Positions 42,356-55,897 of a stretch of DNA of 64,000 bases are shown piece by piece. The translations under genes and the position numbers were made by a program. Source of the DNA: Linepithema humile (Eukaryota; Arthropoda; Insecta; Hymenoptera; Formicidae); contig NC_090134.1 of NCBI RefSeq assembly GCF_040581485.1, positions 15,863,501 through 15,927,500 of the forward strand, given 5' to 3'. The notes under the pieces are model-generated. The model ran no database searches, was not told where the DNA came from, and saw only the letters and a list, made by a program, of their open reading frames with translations. Each line of letters begins with the position of its first letter. Position 1 is the first letter of the stretch.

Positions 42356-43502
42356 CATGTTACACTGCAAGATGTCTTATAAGAATTCCGGTTAGACGCG
42401 ACGATAAATCACCGCCACCGAAATTCGCGAGAATATTGGCTTTTGCATTATTGGTTTTTGCCTCGCGAGAACACTCGAGAGAACGTCTGCATCCGCGCTC
42501 TCATTCCGCATCTCTCTCGTTCGTCTTCCTCGATTCCGCGTAGCGACGCGCACTCTCCCGCGGAGCAGCTGTTTCCTTTAGCTGGCGACGGGCTCCTTGG
42601 AAAAGAGCCCGCGTCAATCCTCCGTTTCTCCTTTTCCGTTTTCTCTACTCATCCATCCGGCTATTTATGCGTCCTTATATTTAATCCCTTTCTCAAAGAC
42701 CGACGACGTCTCGGCTTTTCAAAGTGAGTTTGCAACGATAGAAAATTCTACACTGGGAAGAAAGCTCGGTTCGTTTCGTTGCAAACCGGTAGTCGATCGG
42801 ATAAATATTAAGCGAAATTAACAGCGTACACTTTATACATTGATTTTATTGATAAATAATTTAGTTAAAATTATATTAAGTTGCAACATAAATTGTCTGT
42901 AATATGCATAATTTGTGAATTTTATTTAATATCTGTTTGCAGCAGTAATAAATTTGTAATAATTGATGGTAATGAATTTTATGGATTTTTTGTTCAGAGT
43001 GTGCATATTAAAATGTACAATTCATATTTCAATATCGTAATTAAGGGAAAGTCGAGTCCAGATTGATTCAAATGTTTCTGTTGCTAATTGTAAGATGAAA
43101 ATTTGAAAATATATTTCACGTATAAAATAATGATCACGACTTCTCTCTCATTAATTCAAGAAAGATTTGATTTTGCGACTTTTTGCGAAATTTTACGCAA
43201 CTGCGCAGCAATGTTCGAGCCTTCTGTCGCGCGTCACGCGATTTGGAGATTCAAATAGCGAAAGGAGATTTGGTGCAGGATCTAAGATGGAAAATAAAAG
43301 AGAAATTCGTGGGCAAATGCTTTCCAATTTTCTCACGAGCAGCTGTTCCGCGACGCCAACCAGACGCGTCGCAGGGAGCAAAGAATCGTTTGACAGTTTT
43401 CACGTTCGCGTCAGATCTGAGATTCCGGGGAAGCACGAAGATTGCACGGAGCGTCGCTGTACGAGTGGCGTTGTTCGTCCGAGAATTCGCGAATCTTAAA
43501 TT

Positions 43503-44028
43503 GGTCGTCTATTTCCAAAACCCGCTGTCTCCGATTTTTACTGAAAGTGAGATGAGAGTGATTTCTCAACTGATTCAACGATTCGGTATCCGCGGATCAA
43601 AAATTTACTCGAACAAATCAGTGACAATTTTTCAAAATTAGATAACGAAAGATTTTTCCTATATCTTTTTTTCGCAAATTATTAAAGACAGTGCAAGGGA
43701 ATATAATTGAGAAATCGACACGTCATCTCTTTCATCACGGAGTTTTCGAGATAAAATTTATTATACCGATAGATTCATACGCTTTTCGCAAAAATTTACT
43801 CGAACAAATCAGTGACAATTTCTCAAAATTAGATAACAAAAGATTTTTCCTATATCTTTTTTTCGCAAATTATTAAATACAGTGCAAGAGAATATAATTG
43901 AGAAATCGACACGTCATCTCTTTCATCACGGAGTTTTCGAGATGAAATTTATTATACCGATAGATTCGTACGCTTTTCGCAAAAAAATGTCAATCTTCGT
44001 AGATAGCAGTTTTTGGAAATAGACGACC
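43503..44028. repeat. Foldback-like element with 18-bp inverted arms
   Basis: ggtcgtctatttccaaaa at 43503-43520 is matched exactly in reverse complement at 44011-44028. Homology continues inwards imperfectly (ccgctgtctccg against ctgctatctacg). The arms bracket about 490 bp holding the 191-bp tandem duplication. This arrangement fits a small non-autonomous foldback or MITE-type element, but I see no target-site duplication or transposase. Confidence 0.5.
43598..43985. repeat. 191-bp tandem duplication, two copies
   Basis: The segment starting caaaaatttactcgaacaa at 43598 recurs at 43789 with a constant offset of 191 bp. The copies differ by only a few substitutions (for example aacgaaag/aacaaaag, agataaaa/agatgaaa, attcata/attcgta). 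A third copy starts and decays after caaaaa. This is a local duplication lying between two inverted arms. Confidence 0.93.
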
Positions 44029-45208
44029 TAGATCTGCGGGATTACCCACGGAATTTCGCTCACAATTTACTGTCTGAAAGAAGTGGCGACTTTTCGTCGT
44101 GGTAGGGCACGTACGTCTCACCGAATTGAAAAACTGATGGAAAGAGGAATAATAGCGCTCTGAGCTCTTTGTTAAGGTTGATGAACTAGTAAAAAGGGAA
44201 TACGTTAAGCCTGTGTATGTGTGCGACAAAAGCTCCGATATAAATGGCTACTTCAATTTATAATAATTAAAAGCTGATAGTATCATGTTTCCGATTTTAA
44301 AGTGCATAATTATAATATATTAACATTATTACGGGAAAACAAATACACATTAGCTAGGTTTATTAGTCATTTATTAATAATTAATTAATCATTTAATATT
44401 AGACGCAGCAATTCTATGTAAACCAATAGCATAAAATTGCGATTATTTATTGTGATATTCTAAGCGACTTAAAAGCGGTTAGAAGCTACACATGCGAAGG
44501 TACACACGTATGCGATATCTCGGGTGGTCGGATAGTTAAGGGTGAAAACAGTCGTCGTAAATTATTCCTTAAGGTGGAATCAGTTGGCTGCCTCGCCGTG
44601 GAACGCACGCGGCCTGATTTATAGCTGAAAACCGTGCCGCGGTAATTTACCCCCGACGTTTTCCGGGATTACAACATCTGTGCGTTGTGACGACGAGACG
44701 CGAGTATGTGATCGGGACAACATGTATTAATAAATCTCCCGATTTAAATGATCTGAATATTGAAATCGAAGTAATTTGAAAATTGTTGATTCTCATTGAT
44801 TCCACATATTTGCTAAAAAATGCATTGAATTTCGCATAGAAAAGCAGGTTAAAAACGTAATACTTATTTTTATAAATGTATACAGTGATGTCCATATCGT
44901 GCGTATTTCAAACGGCTGTTCGAATATAAATGTGAATATGTGCGTTTAACGAACATGTGAACTGGTAGATACAGAGTTGAATCTATCGTCATGTGTTCCG
45001 AAACTGGTTGCGAAGGGTACGTTCCACCTCGAACGAGTGGATCCGCGCAAATCTCTCTGCGAGACGCAATCAAATGCGGGCATCATTAATATTCCGCTCA
45101 CGTCTCTAATTGATCCGTTCATTGGAGTCGCGTATCTCTGCGCAACCCACGATGACATCTGACTCCTCGGATTGATACCGACACCTCGTTCACTATCAAA
45201 CGAACATA

Positions 45209-45284
45209 ATCCAAAAGCTACTGCTATCTTTTGATCCAAAAACTATTACTATCTTTTGATCCAAAAAAGCTATTACTATTTTTC
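45209..45284. repeat. 25-bp tandem repeat, three copies
   Basis: Copies begin at 45209, 45234 and 45259, each opening with atccaaaa and carrying a (t)actactatctttt-like tail. The third copy has a 2-bp insertion and a degenerate end. Confidence 0.9.
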
Positions 45285-45289
45285 CTTGC

Positions 45290-45650
45290 TTTTTCTCACA
45301 ACGCACTTGCATTTCCAATTTTTAATATTTTACAATCTTGAAATTAAAAAATTGACTTTTAAATTAAGATATACTTAAAGCTGAAATTTATTCAAAGTTA
45401 ATTAATAAAAAATTTGCAAAAAATTAAAATATGACATGTTAAACATAAAAATAAAATATTGATAATAAATTTTAAAGAAATTAATAAATTTTCCAAAGAA
45501 ATATGCGTTCCTTAAAATTAAGTTTTTCTTTAATTTTCACATTTAATAACTAGGAAATTAAATATATACATCATTAAAATTTTTAACGCAATAAATATTT
45601 AATGCATTAAAAAAATACACATCTTTTTAACGCGAAATAATACACAGGAT
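45290..45650. other. AT-rich block within the Ig1 intron
   Basis: About 360 bp of A/T-rich sequence made of taa, aat and ttt words, directly after the 25-bp tandem repeat. No feature recognised. Confidence 0.55.
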
Positions 45651-47857
45651 TGAGTACGGTGAAACTAACGAGAGAAAAAAAGACGCAAAATCCGGATTTC
45701 GTGGGAATCATTAAGTCGAGCACCACTAATAATTCCGACGAGACGGTCGCCGACTCGTTAGAAAGGTTGGCTTGAAAAAGTCGCCGGCGCTTTTTGCACG
45801 GCTACAGATCGCGTAACGCGAGAATCGGCGATCCGGATCGATCAACGGGATCAATGCGACGACGCGTCGGCTCGCGCGCGCCAAGTCTCTTTTCCCGCCG
45901 CGCCTTAATTAACGTGACTGCGATAAATTGAACTTATTGGCTGGTAAAACTCGCCACCGGCCAGAAAGACTAATTAGGTGCGTCACTTTTTAGTTCTACT
46001 GCAAATTCCGATTATATTTGCAAAGCGCAGCGTCGCGTTTTATCGCTTTTCATCTGCTCGCACGATTCGTCGCGCCTTCCTTGTTTATGCTTGAAAATTA
46101 ATGGAGAATGAAACAACAGGGAAAATAATAGAAAACCGCCGTCGGATTATCCAGCCGAACGAGCGTTTGAGCGTAAGAATAGTCGTCTCATTTATATAAA
46201 TACAAGAATCGAGATTGTTGATTAGAATCGCGTATCGATCGCGTACTGACCGTGCAAAATGCTTTGATGTCCGTTCGTATAAACGCCCCAATTCCGGCAA
46301 CGTTCTATTACAAGCGCCCGTCACGGGAATGTTCTACGAAAGTACGGCGATCGATCCTAAACGGTTATAAAGACGCCTCCACGAGCGGCGGCGTTCCGGC
46401 TTTAACGACCGTCCGCAAGAAGAAAAAACGTCGGAATTATCGGCGAAAAAACTCGTTACGGACGCGAAAATCCAATTAGTTTTAACGCCCTCGCCTTCCG
46501 CAGTCACGGCGCTCCTTCGGCAGTCACAAGAAGATTTCGAACTTAATGCCATCTCCTTCGCCACTTTCCCTCTCTCTCTCTCCTTCCTCATTTTCCTCCC
46601 TTTTTCTCTTTCTTTCTGCCACTCGTCGACGAGAAAGAGAGTCTCGCCTGCATGCCGCCACTCCTCTGACCTCCTTTTATCGCGCCACCTCCGATGCAAC
46701 GATTCTCCTGCGCAGCCATTAAGAAGAGCACGTGGGCACGGCGCGGTTCGCATCTCTTTTTTTTTGTAAGCTCTTTAAGCCGTGCGCGTGCAGCCCGCAA
46801 TCGCTCCGGTACGCTTTGGTGCATTTCCTGAGCTTTTAACGAGGCCCCTCATAAAAGGAGGATAGACTCGTGGAGCGATCGTAACCGCCGTGACGCTGCG
46901 TGTTTCCTCCGTTTTACGTACCCACCGCCGATCCACCGACATCTGTCCTCCGCAGATGGCCGTCGTATTATTACGCAGTATTTCATCGATGTTATTCATG
47001 GGCCAGCGGTGAAGTTGAAAAAACCCGGGAAGAGTAGAATCTACTTCATATCTTAGAACATAAATTGTCCCGCGCGGCACGTAATTGTTATCTTTATTAT
47101 TAATGTGAACGAATTATACTAATTGTGTTACGGCCACTTCATTAATCTAATAAAACTGCGCAAAATTAGGCAAATTTGTACGTTAACATTTTGCGGAATG
47201 CGGCTGCGGAATTTTATCACGAAGATTCATGTCGAGCGGGAGGGGAACAGCGCGAGTTTAGGAAGAACGAGTCCTAGATACTCGAGAACGGCTCATAGGA
47301 GGTCGGAAAGGTGTCTAATTGCTGCTCCGAAAAACGTCGGAAGCTTCAACGTTCGCTTTTCTTACCGCCTCTCATCCTTCGTCCTTCTTTCTTTCGTTCT
47401 ATCTGTCTTTGTGACGTTCGCCCTTTTCTTTCGGTCGAAAACTCGCCATCGGACAAAGAGGATCCACCCGCTGAGCTTCCTGACTATAGTGCCGCTTTTT
47501 CAGAGAGCCGCTATCTAGAGTTAACTGCTAAAAATTAATTTGTCATTTGCGTCGGCCAAGTTCCGGCAGTATTGCGACGTTCGTGTTTTGCGCTAATTAA
47601 TTCGTCGTCGCGGCGACTCGATAATTTAGCAACTCATTAAGCTTTTTACATCGAGTGAAGTTTTACATTCACATTCGCAGATTCCATTTGCTGCTAAATG
47701 TAGCGATAAATTTTTCAATCGATAGGATAGGGCTTCATTCATATGCGATGAATAGCACTCGACACAGAGCAGATAAGCGCACTTCCAATTACGCGTGTAA
47801 CAGTGGATAAACGCGCGTCGATAAAGCGTAACAAATAAAATTGATCTTCCACGAAGG

Positions 47858-47875
47858 AAAAAAAAAAAAAAAAAA
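47858..47875 (+). repeat. Poly-A run
   Basis: Eighteen consecutive A. No recognisable retroposon body or target duplication beside it, so I do not call a retrocopy. Confidence 0.92.
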
Positions 47876-48446
47876 CTTATACAGAAATCTTAATGAAAAA
47901 GACCATTCAACAATGACTGCTTCTAATAAGTAAAGGCTCTATAAACCCAATTAGCCGAGTTAATGTCTAATTGGATAGTCGCCGTCCATAAGAGCAGCAG
48001 CGTAAAACTTATAAGAAAGCTCCTTATAAACGCGGCCATAATGCCCTGCCTTCCCGAGAGAATTACGTTAGCGAAGAGCGTCATCTCCGCGACGGTGAGC
48101 GAAAGAGATAAAAAGCGCCGACCGGTCGACGAACGGGGGAATCTGAAAAAGTGTGAGATCAAGCAGTTGCCTAATTGCTGGCCGGAAAACCTTTCAAGGT
48201 ATCCCGTTTCTCCCCGCTTTCCTTCTCCTCCTCCTCTTCTCTCTCCCCTTCTCCCGCCGGCATCGCCATTTGTCTCCCGGTGCGTCCGTCCGTTTCCCTC
48301 ATTCTCACGCGGCGGAGCCGCCATTTCGTCGGAATCATCTATCCCGGGAGATTCACGCGCTCTCCTTTTCAGTTCACCCTCAGTTTTCCGTCGGCCGCGA
48401 CATCATCTACTCATCCACGGTCGCTTTTATACACGCCGTCGTCGTC

Positions 48447-48448
<2 letters not shown>

Positions 48449-48486
<38 letters not shown>
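48449..48486. repeat. (CT)n microsatellite
   Basis: 38 bp of CT dinucleotide directly after a short GTC run, inside the longest open frame of the window. It accounts for that frame's Ser-Leu stretch. Confidence 0.97.
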
Positions 48487-48488
<2 letters not shown>

Positions 48489-49992
48489 CGTCTTCGCCTT
48501 TTTCCCCCTATCAACTCTGCGCGAGATTCATCCCTGAAAGGATCCGATTCGACCCGATACGACGAAGACGTCTGCCGGAAGCCAACCTGCGGGATTATCC
48601 GGCGGATCCCTTTCGGCTAGATGCCGTTCTGCGAATCCCATTTCCAACTGGATGCACGGCGCGTCTAAGTATAGGACCGACGACGTTCCGCTTTGACGAT
48701 CAGAAGCAGGGCAGTTTTATTCGGCCAGCAAATATGACCCATGATTTCGCAAAAGGTTATTTTTTCGTTAGCAAGCTTCGTTAAATTCCAAGCTCTTGCA
48801 GCGCAATTTTTCTTGGATGTATTGTTCGTGACACGAAAAATTTTTATACTATATTTGAAAAATATGAAAAACTAAATATATCATACTTATAAAAACATCA
48901 AAAATTTTGAATTTTTGAAATACACATTTTAATAAAAAAAAAACAAATTTTACAAACCCTCCAGCAGAATCAAAGAGGTTTGGGATTAATTGATTTTAAA
49001 TTTAAGAAATTGAAGTTTGAAAAAAAAGTAGACGGTTTTTCGCAAATATAACATTTACAAAAATGTCAACAATTTGGAAATCTGGAAATATGCATTTTAA
49101 CCGAACAAAATTGACAAAGTCGTTGGTAATGCAGAATCAAGAGGTCCGAGATAAATGACGAGATTCGCGACGTATACGAAAATCAGCGTTTTATATGGCG
49201 CGTATGTCGGCGGTTGGCAGTTACGCCCAAAGTAATTTCACGCGCGTTCTTCAGAGTCAAAGGGAACTGGATCGCGGGTAAAACCGTGCTTAGCGTAACC
49301 AGATTTTCTTACCCCGCGTTCAGCGAACGGACGACGCGTCTGGAATCGTAATGAAACTTCATTGCTTCCGGCGGGGCCCAGTTCTTCGAACGGCTGGAGA
49401 TATGCACGACACGCGATAGCGACCTTCCCACCCCTCTTCACTCCACGACCTACTTTACATACCCGCCTAACCCGTTATGCTGTTACCGGTTGTCTTGGCT
49501 CTTCTCCCCGCTTCGCCCCTGCTCGTCTTCCTTATCCGCGCTTCTGCCAATTTTATTCCGAGCCTATCCCCCTCGTCTCATTAAATCCTCACCGTATCTG
49601 CTGCCTGGCTCGCCGTTTCGCGATGGTCAATATCGACCAACGATCTCGATCGATTCCACGACGCCTATAAACGTCCCGTCTCACCAATTTCTGCAAAGGT
49701 GATTCGATAAATTTTCAGACGGATCCAGATATTACATCCACAGCTTTCGATCGGCAGGAATATCTCGCCGCTTGCAAAGCATCGGAGTAACGAGATTTGT
49801 TTTTTATTCTTCTCTTTCGGACGGGAGGTCGTTCAACTTCGATACCTTAGGGAGCCGGGACTCCAGAGAATCATGGCGAGACCACGTTTGTAAAATAAAA
49901 ACCGATAAACTCGAAATTTTCTCACAGGAATGTTTCACAGAAAACGAGGCAACGTTCGCGATTTTACACACACGTGTGAGAAAACCAAATGA

Positions 49993-50024
49993 GATTAATA
50001 CATTAATACATTAATACATTAATA
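49993..50024. repeat. 8-bp tandem repeat
   Basis: Four consecutive copies of attaatac, the last ending in t. Confidence 0.95.
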
Positions 50025-53000
50025 TCAATTAATCAACCATAACACATCGGCTAATCTATCAAAGTAATTCCAAATAACATTGTCCAAAGATAAAATTTCG
50101 CCGTTAATATTTTTAGAATCTGAGAATCGTGATAAAATAAATGGAACAAGCCGGAAGTACATGACGCTCTCTTAAAGAACGAATTTTGAGATGTGGAAAC
50201 CGCGAAAAACAATTAGAATTCGTTTCGGTAATTCCTTTAAGGAAAGTCACGTCGATCAGACTGCTTCCATCTGAAATCATTTGTCTGCCGATGTCGACGG
50301 CACGTTCGTCGTCGGCGTTTTCGCGAACGAGACGGATTTATCGAGCGTCAAGATGCCACGGAATGTTCAATTTCCCGGCAATTATGTGACTTGCCGCCTT
50401 CCAGTCGCTTTTTCACGTTTCTCCTTTGTACGGTCTGGCATCGAAGCGACGATGCAGCACCGCATTCCTCATCAATGAGAGCAATGGAGTCGACCGAGTG
50501 AGATCCGAGGAATTCGGAGCTCATGAAAGAAATCAACGTGAAATTCTCGCCGTCGCGATATGGATGGTGAATTCAATAACCGGAAGAATAATCTTCTCGA
50601 GAATTTAGATGATACTCTACGAGCGTAATGCGACCGGAACGTCATTTTATGTTTACACAAAAGTCGCGCGAGCAAGATCATAATTCAGACAGATTCTCCA
50701 ACAAAACCTACAATTGTTATTTATTTGAGGCTTGAACAGTGGTAACCGTGTTTGGGATATTAATGTTTTTAGAATACTTTTGAAAGTTGCACAGAGCTAT
50801 GACCATTAACAAAAAACTCGTTGGAGATTCATCTAAATCACAGCAGCCAGCGGTATCGAGTCGTTAATGCTCGCCTCATTAGCCATAAAGTCAACCATAG
50901 GATGCTTATAATAAATCATTATTATCCTCTTACAACTTTCAAAGTACCTTCTCTGATAAATTATAAAGCCGTTACGAAGTTTACCTGGAAGTTTGATAAA
51001 TTATGCTAACACAAGTCGAAAGTTTCAGCGCGGCAACGATGAATAGTGACGATTTCGATCATTTTCGGCGCGCGCGAACGAGCGTAACGCGAATCAAATC
51101 GAATCACCGGATATCGTCATTCGATTCTGAATGTCCAACGTGATTTGTCTAACTTTGAACGTTCGCGTGTTCAGTCATTCGCTTGAGCCCGCTTCCGACG
51201 ATCTGTAATTCGTGACAGAATTCGAGATAGAATTCTATTTATAATTTTATACGCCGTGCGCAATATAAGAAAAATTTCAAGAATCTGTACACGCATGCAA
51301 AGTACGCATCATTGATGTATATTTTACGTGTGTTCTGCTTTTTCAAACTTTTCTTCTTTATATCGTAAGATAAAATTGTAAATAGAATGCTATTTCGAAT
51401 TTTGTCGCGAATTATAAATGGTTTCACGTGCACTTGAGTTCATTCTGTATGTTTGTTGAGACAAACAGAATCGTAACTTTGTTGTAGTATCAAAGCAATA
51501 TATCCTTCGATCAGAAAATAGATGTAAGATAAAAGAGAAAAATAAGATAATCGAAGCGTAATCGGTGCAATAAAACGCCAAATTTATTTGCCTTACCGTA
51601 TTTTTCCGCCATTTACGACGCGTATATCTTCACGATATGTTTTTTCCATGTGATCGCAATTAAAGTGATAAATTAGTTAGCGCAAGATTTTTATCGAATT
51701 GTCGGCGCCGGCTCTTTTCCACGCTTGGAATGTCTATATGCAAATTTCTCGCGTGATTCGACACATGATTAGAATGCAACGGCTCAATGGGATTCCGAAG
51801 CAATTTCTAAATTTGTTTCCGCTTTCTGTTCGCCGGTATTAGATGGACATTCGCTCTGACATGACGAAAGCGCGTTATCATTATTCGGGCCGGTGTCAAC
51901 GGAAATAACTCTGCGGTGCTGATGGTGGAAAATCATGAAAGGTATCTCATCACGAATATATGTTCCCTAATGGAACTCGTATCGATTAAATATGGGTAAC
52001 GAATGTTCGACGTGCATTTATTGCCGTTTAAATGAATGCGTCACTGGTCGCGGCAGTCCGCATAATTTGAAGTTGAAATATCTTATTGTATTTTGAATAT
52101 GCACGTTACACATTAACTCTCGATATCTGGGCTAACAACAATCGTGTCAAATCAGATATCGCTACTGCTTTTCCACAATATTTGTCAGTCAAATATCTCT
52201 CGCATAAATTGGTTTTCAGTTAGTAATATCGTTTGCTATTGCTGTAAGAAGCTTGGCTGCAAATTAATTAACAAATATGTTATATATCGTAGAATTATTC
52301 TCTACGTACAAATAGATTTGTTTAATACACAGAATAGATACGAATTCGAGCGTGCGGCGCCTCGCTGGCTTGCGTTAACAATGCATGTTGCCATTGTTTT
52401 CCAGTGATGCAACGAGTGTGGAAACGAGAAAATCAAAAGGTTTGAAATTAATTAATTCGAGAAGTGGACGCCACAAATTTTGTGCACAAAACATTTCCAC
52501 GGCAATAATCAACAAACTTTCTAAACATCGAAAACCGCAGACCATCACTGACGATTCATTTCATTCACATTGTTTTATCATCAAGCCGGGTTTATCCAAA
52601 AATGAATCAAATTTAAATCGGAAGTTTTGAAATTTTTTTCTCGATATTGAAATATAACGCAGTTTATAATAAAAAAAAAAGCTATTTTAAACCCTTGATC
52701 TTAGAATATTCTACAATATTATAAAATAAAAAATGTATCTCATGAGATATCGCGTTATTTCAATTATGATAATTTTTCCTTGCGCTTTCCGAGTGCAATT
52801 TTTGACATCGGCATAACAAAGAGGCTTTTTCGCGAATAACTTTGCCCCGTATTTGTCAAACGTCCGTCATGGAATGTGTGATTTGTTATAAATATCCTTT
52901 TTGTAATTTAAATATCCATTTTCCGAGCGCAGCTAGCGTAGCATTGGACGCTTTTGGTGCTTTTCGTTGGTATTTTGCTCGCTATTCGTGTAGTGCTGTC

Positions 53001-54114
53001 GAATACGTCAGAGTACAAACAAAAGAGATAATCCATTTAACGAAACTTGCAATCATACGCTCATCACAATAGTGCTGGAAAATCATTCACTGTTTAGTTA
53101 GAAATTTGCCTTTGGGCAAATATAAAAATAAGATAAATTCCTTTATTTATTTAAATATGAAGAAATCAAGAAACTAAGATATTTAAAAAATCTTCCAAAT
53201 TACTTTGTTTTGAGGAATTTCGATTAATAATTTTTGTCTGTGCTAATTTATCAACAATTTCTAAAGCAGCGTTCGTCGTGCCGTACAAAATAATCTCCCG
53301 CGCAATGTTGTGATTGAGAAAAAAAATTCCTCGCGCATAACGAACGAAAATCACTGGCGCGGTGCACCGCCTATTGTCGTCGAGCAGCGTGTTAACGCGA
53401 GGATTTAAGATCAAAGATTAAGGCGGTAGATTATCCGACGCGAGCGGATATTGGGAACGGCTCGGATTTTAAGAAATGCGCTACGTCGTTCCGGGTTTTC
53501 CTTCGACCGCGGTTTCCACCCTCGGTATACATTATGGGATTATTTCTGCGCAGCGGCGGACTAATCTTCCCGGGCAAAATTGTTCGCTATCCTCGGCGCT
53601 CGTTCCTCGTCGCGAAAACCCGTGTAATAAACTTTCCCGTGCTTTACGGCCGCCGTGGCGGTAATTTCTTTAAGGCGCCGGCCATTAAGTTAAATTTTAC
53701 GGAAAAGAGGCCGCGCCGCTCGTCTCATCTGTCCGCCAGAAAACGCTCGCTATCTCGCCGATATATGTCCAAATTTTGTAATGTAAGCCACAGCGGAAGA
53801 TGGTTATATCTTATGTGCGAAGCGCGCTGGATGCGCATCAATCAGGCGCGACTATCCATTATATTGGATGTGCAGGTGCGTTGGTGCGGCTTGAAATTTT
53901 AGCATTACAACGCGATATCACGTGCTGAAAACGTTTCAAAGTCTTTTCGCAAAATCGGAGATCGGATATGATTTCGTGATTTTCTACAGAACCAAAGTAT
54001 ATGTTACAGTGTTCTAGAGTTAAAGGAAAAAACCCACCACATGCGATCGTTTTACCTATGAGCTATGAGCAACAGAGAGTTTCGTCGAAAACTTTGCCGA
54101 CGTTCTCTTTAGAA

Positions 54115-54135
54115 TCTCTCTCTCTCTCTCTCTCC
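54115..54135. repeat. Short (CT)n microsatellite
   Basis: 21 bp of CT dinucleotide followed by CCCGGA. Confidence 0.93.
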
Positions 54136-55870
54136 CGGATATTCCGATGATGCTCGACCTAATTCACGAGGCGGATAACTACCGCTGATTTGATTCGCGT
54201 ACCGCAGAGCGGCTCGAATGGAACTGAACGACGTTCTTTATATAAGTGAACACCGGCGTCAGTCGCACTTATAAATTTTAATAAGACACATTTTATAATA
54301 ATATGTCATTTCTCTATGGTGGAACGTTGAACAGGCGCAAAACCTTCTCTTTCCCTCCCTATCGAAAATCTTGTCAAATTCCGAGATTCGTGTAGTGTGA
54401 GAAAGAGAGAGAGAAAGAGATGACGCGACAGGCGCGAAAATCGGGGTTAAGTGTTTCGCATACATCTGATTGCAGCTAAGAATTGTCGAGGCACGAACAA
54501 AGTGGCGCGGGTCGCGTGTGCGTATCGCAGTCGTCAAGCTACGAAGTTAAACAAGAGGATGATATTACTTCCCCGGAGGAAAGAGAAGAAGACAGAGTGA
54601 GAGATAGAGAGAGGATCAAAGTATAGTGGAAAGGACTCATAATCAGTAAAGCTTAAACTCGACGACGCGACGTGTATTGTCGACCCCCACATAAGCAAAT
54701 GACGTTTCACGCTACGATACTTCCTCAAAAGCGTACGTGTCCCGCGCGCTTGACTCCCCGCGGAGATTGTGCCTCCTCAGACCGCCTCGGAAATATCCTC
54801 GGAATGTATCCGGGACAAACGTAACTCGCGCTAATGTATACGTGACACGTACAGCGCGAGTCTCGCGCCGGAAGTCTCTTCCGAGATAAAGCACGCGTCT
54901 GTCATTTTAATGGAATAACAAGGAGCACGTTTTGCCACTCGGCTCCCTCCTTTCGCCGCGTTCGCGCCGATTTCCGGTTTAGAGATTGCCCGATAACAAA
55001 TCGATTCGTATCGCCCGATTTAATTCAACAGTGTTCGCGAATTTATGAGACCAGATAAGCGTGTAATTGATACAGCTAATTTGCGAGGGGGCGCGCTGCG
55101 GGGGCTAATTTATTTATGAAGTCATATTTGCAATATTGTCACAGCAATTATGTAGATTCTTGTTTCGTTTTACACGATGTTTGGCGCTCGTATCGAATGA
55201 AATAAATTCCGCCCGGTCAAAAGGAATATTCTATTACCATCGCCGTTCATTATCATTCGCGTATAAATAGATTGAATCGCTCATTATACTAATAATGTGA
55301 TCGAATTATTTGACCGATTTGATCGACAATGAGAACAAATAAAATGCGGCGAGGCACGCGGAATTACGATAATATAAATCAGGCCCGAATTTTCAAAGTC
55401 GCGATAAATCATGCCTAGTTTTGTTATGCGAACAGTTTTGATTTACCGGGGTATTTACAGTGTGGTAACTCGAAAATTGTGATTTACACGTGGTTTCCCT
55501 AGCGCCGGCAGACACATAAAACACTATAACGCATGAGACCTCTTCCTTAATTCCTCCGCTAATACTGATTAATTATCGCGTCGAGAAATCGATATACCGA
55601 AGTGAAGCACGAAATTATAGCATTAATCGTTTCTTAAGTCTTCAACACCAAAATTAAATACACTAAAAATGAACACGCTCGTGCAACGTACTTGTATGTT
55701 ACTTGGAAGCGATAAATCTATTCGGTTGATAAGATTGCAATCGCAATCGATATAGTGCGGTTGCTCTACGCGGAGAGACGATAAGGTCAACAGAAAATCG
55801 AGGGACGCGTCTTTTCAGCTTTTCACTTTTCGCGATCGATGTTCGCGGAAAAGGAACGAAGCCGATTGTT

Positions 55871-55897
55871 CGCTGCAGACGACCGACGTCTGCAGCG
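55871..55897. other. Perfect 11-bp GC-rich hairpin
   Basis: cgctgcagacg, a 5-nt loop accga, then cgtctgcagcg. Same stem and loop size as the 8062 hairpin but unrelated sequence. Stable and intronic. Confidence 0.8.

Noticed and set aside
43183..43641. 152-codon open frame on the plus strand
   Set aside because: Runs into the 191-bp tandem duplication and one foldback arm. No domain recognised.
43990..44229. Minus-strand peptide containing NSVGNPADLG, recalling the NPAD motif of BEL/Pao retroelement polyproteins
   Set aside because: The match is only a few residues, with no other retroelement motif nearby and no terminal repeats.
47963..48784. Longest open frame in the window (273 codons, plus strand)
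   Set aside because: It spans a (CT)n microsatellite and pyrimidine-rich stretches, its peptide is mostly Ser, Arg, Pro and Leu without any domain, and other frames over the same stretch are also open.
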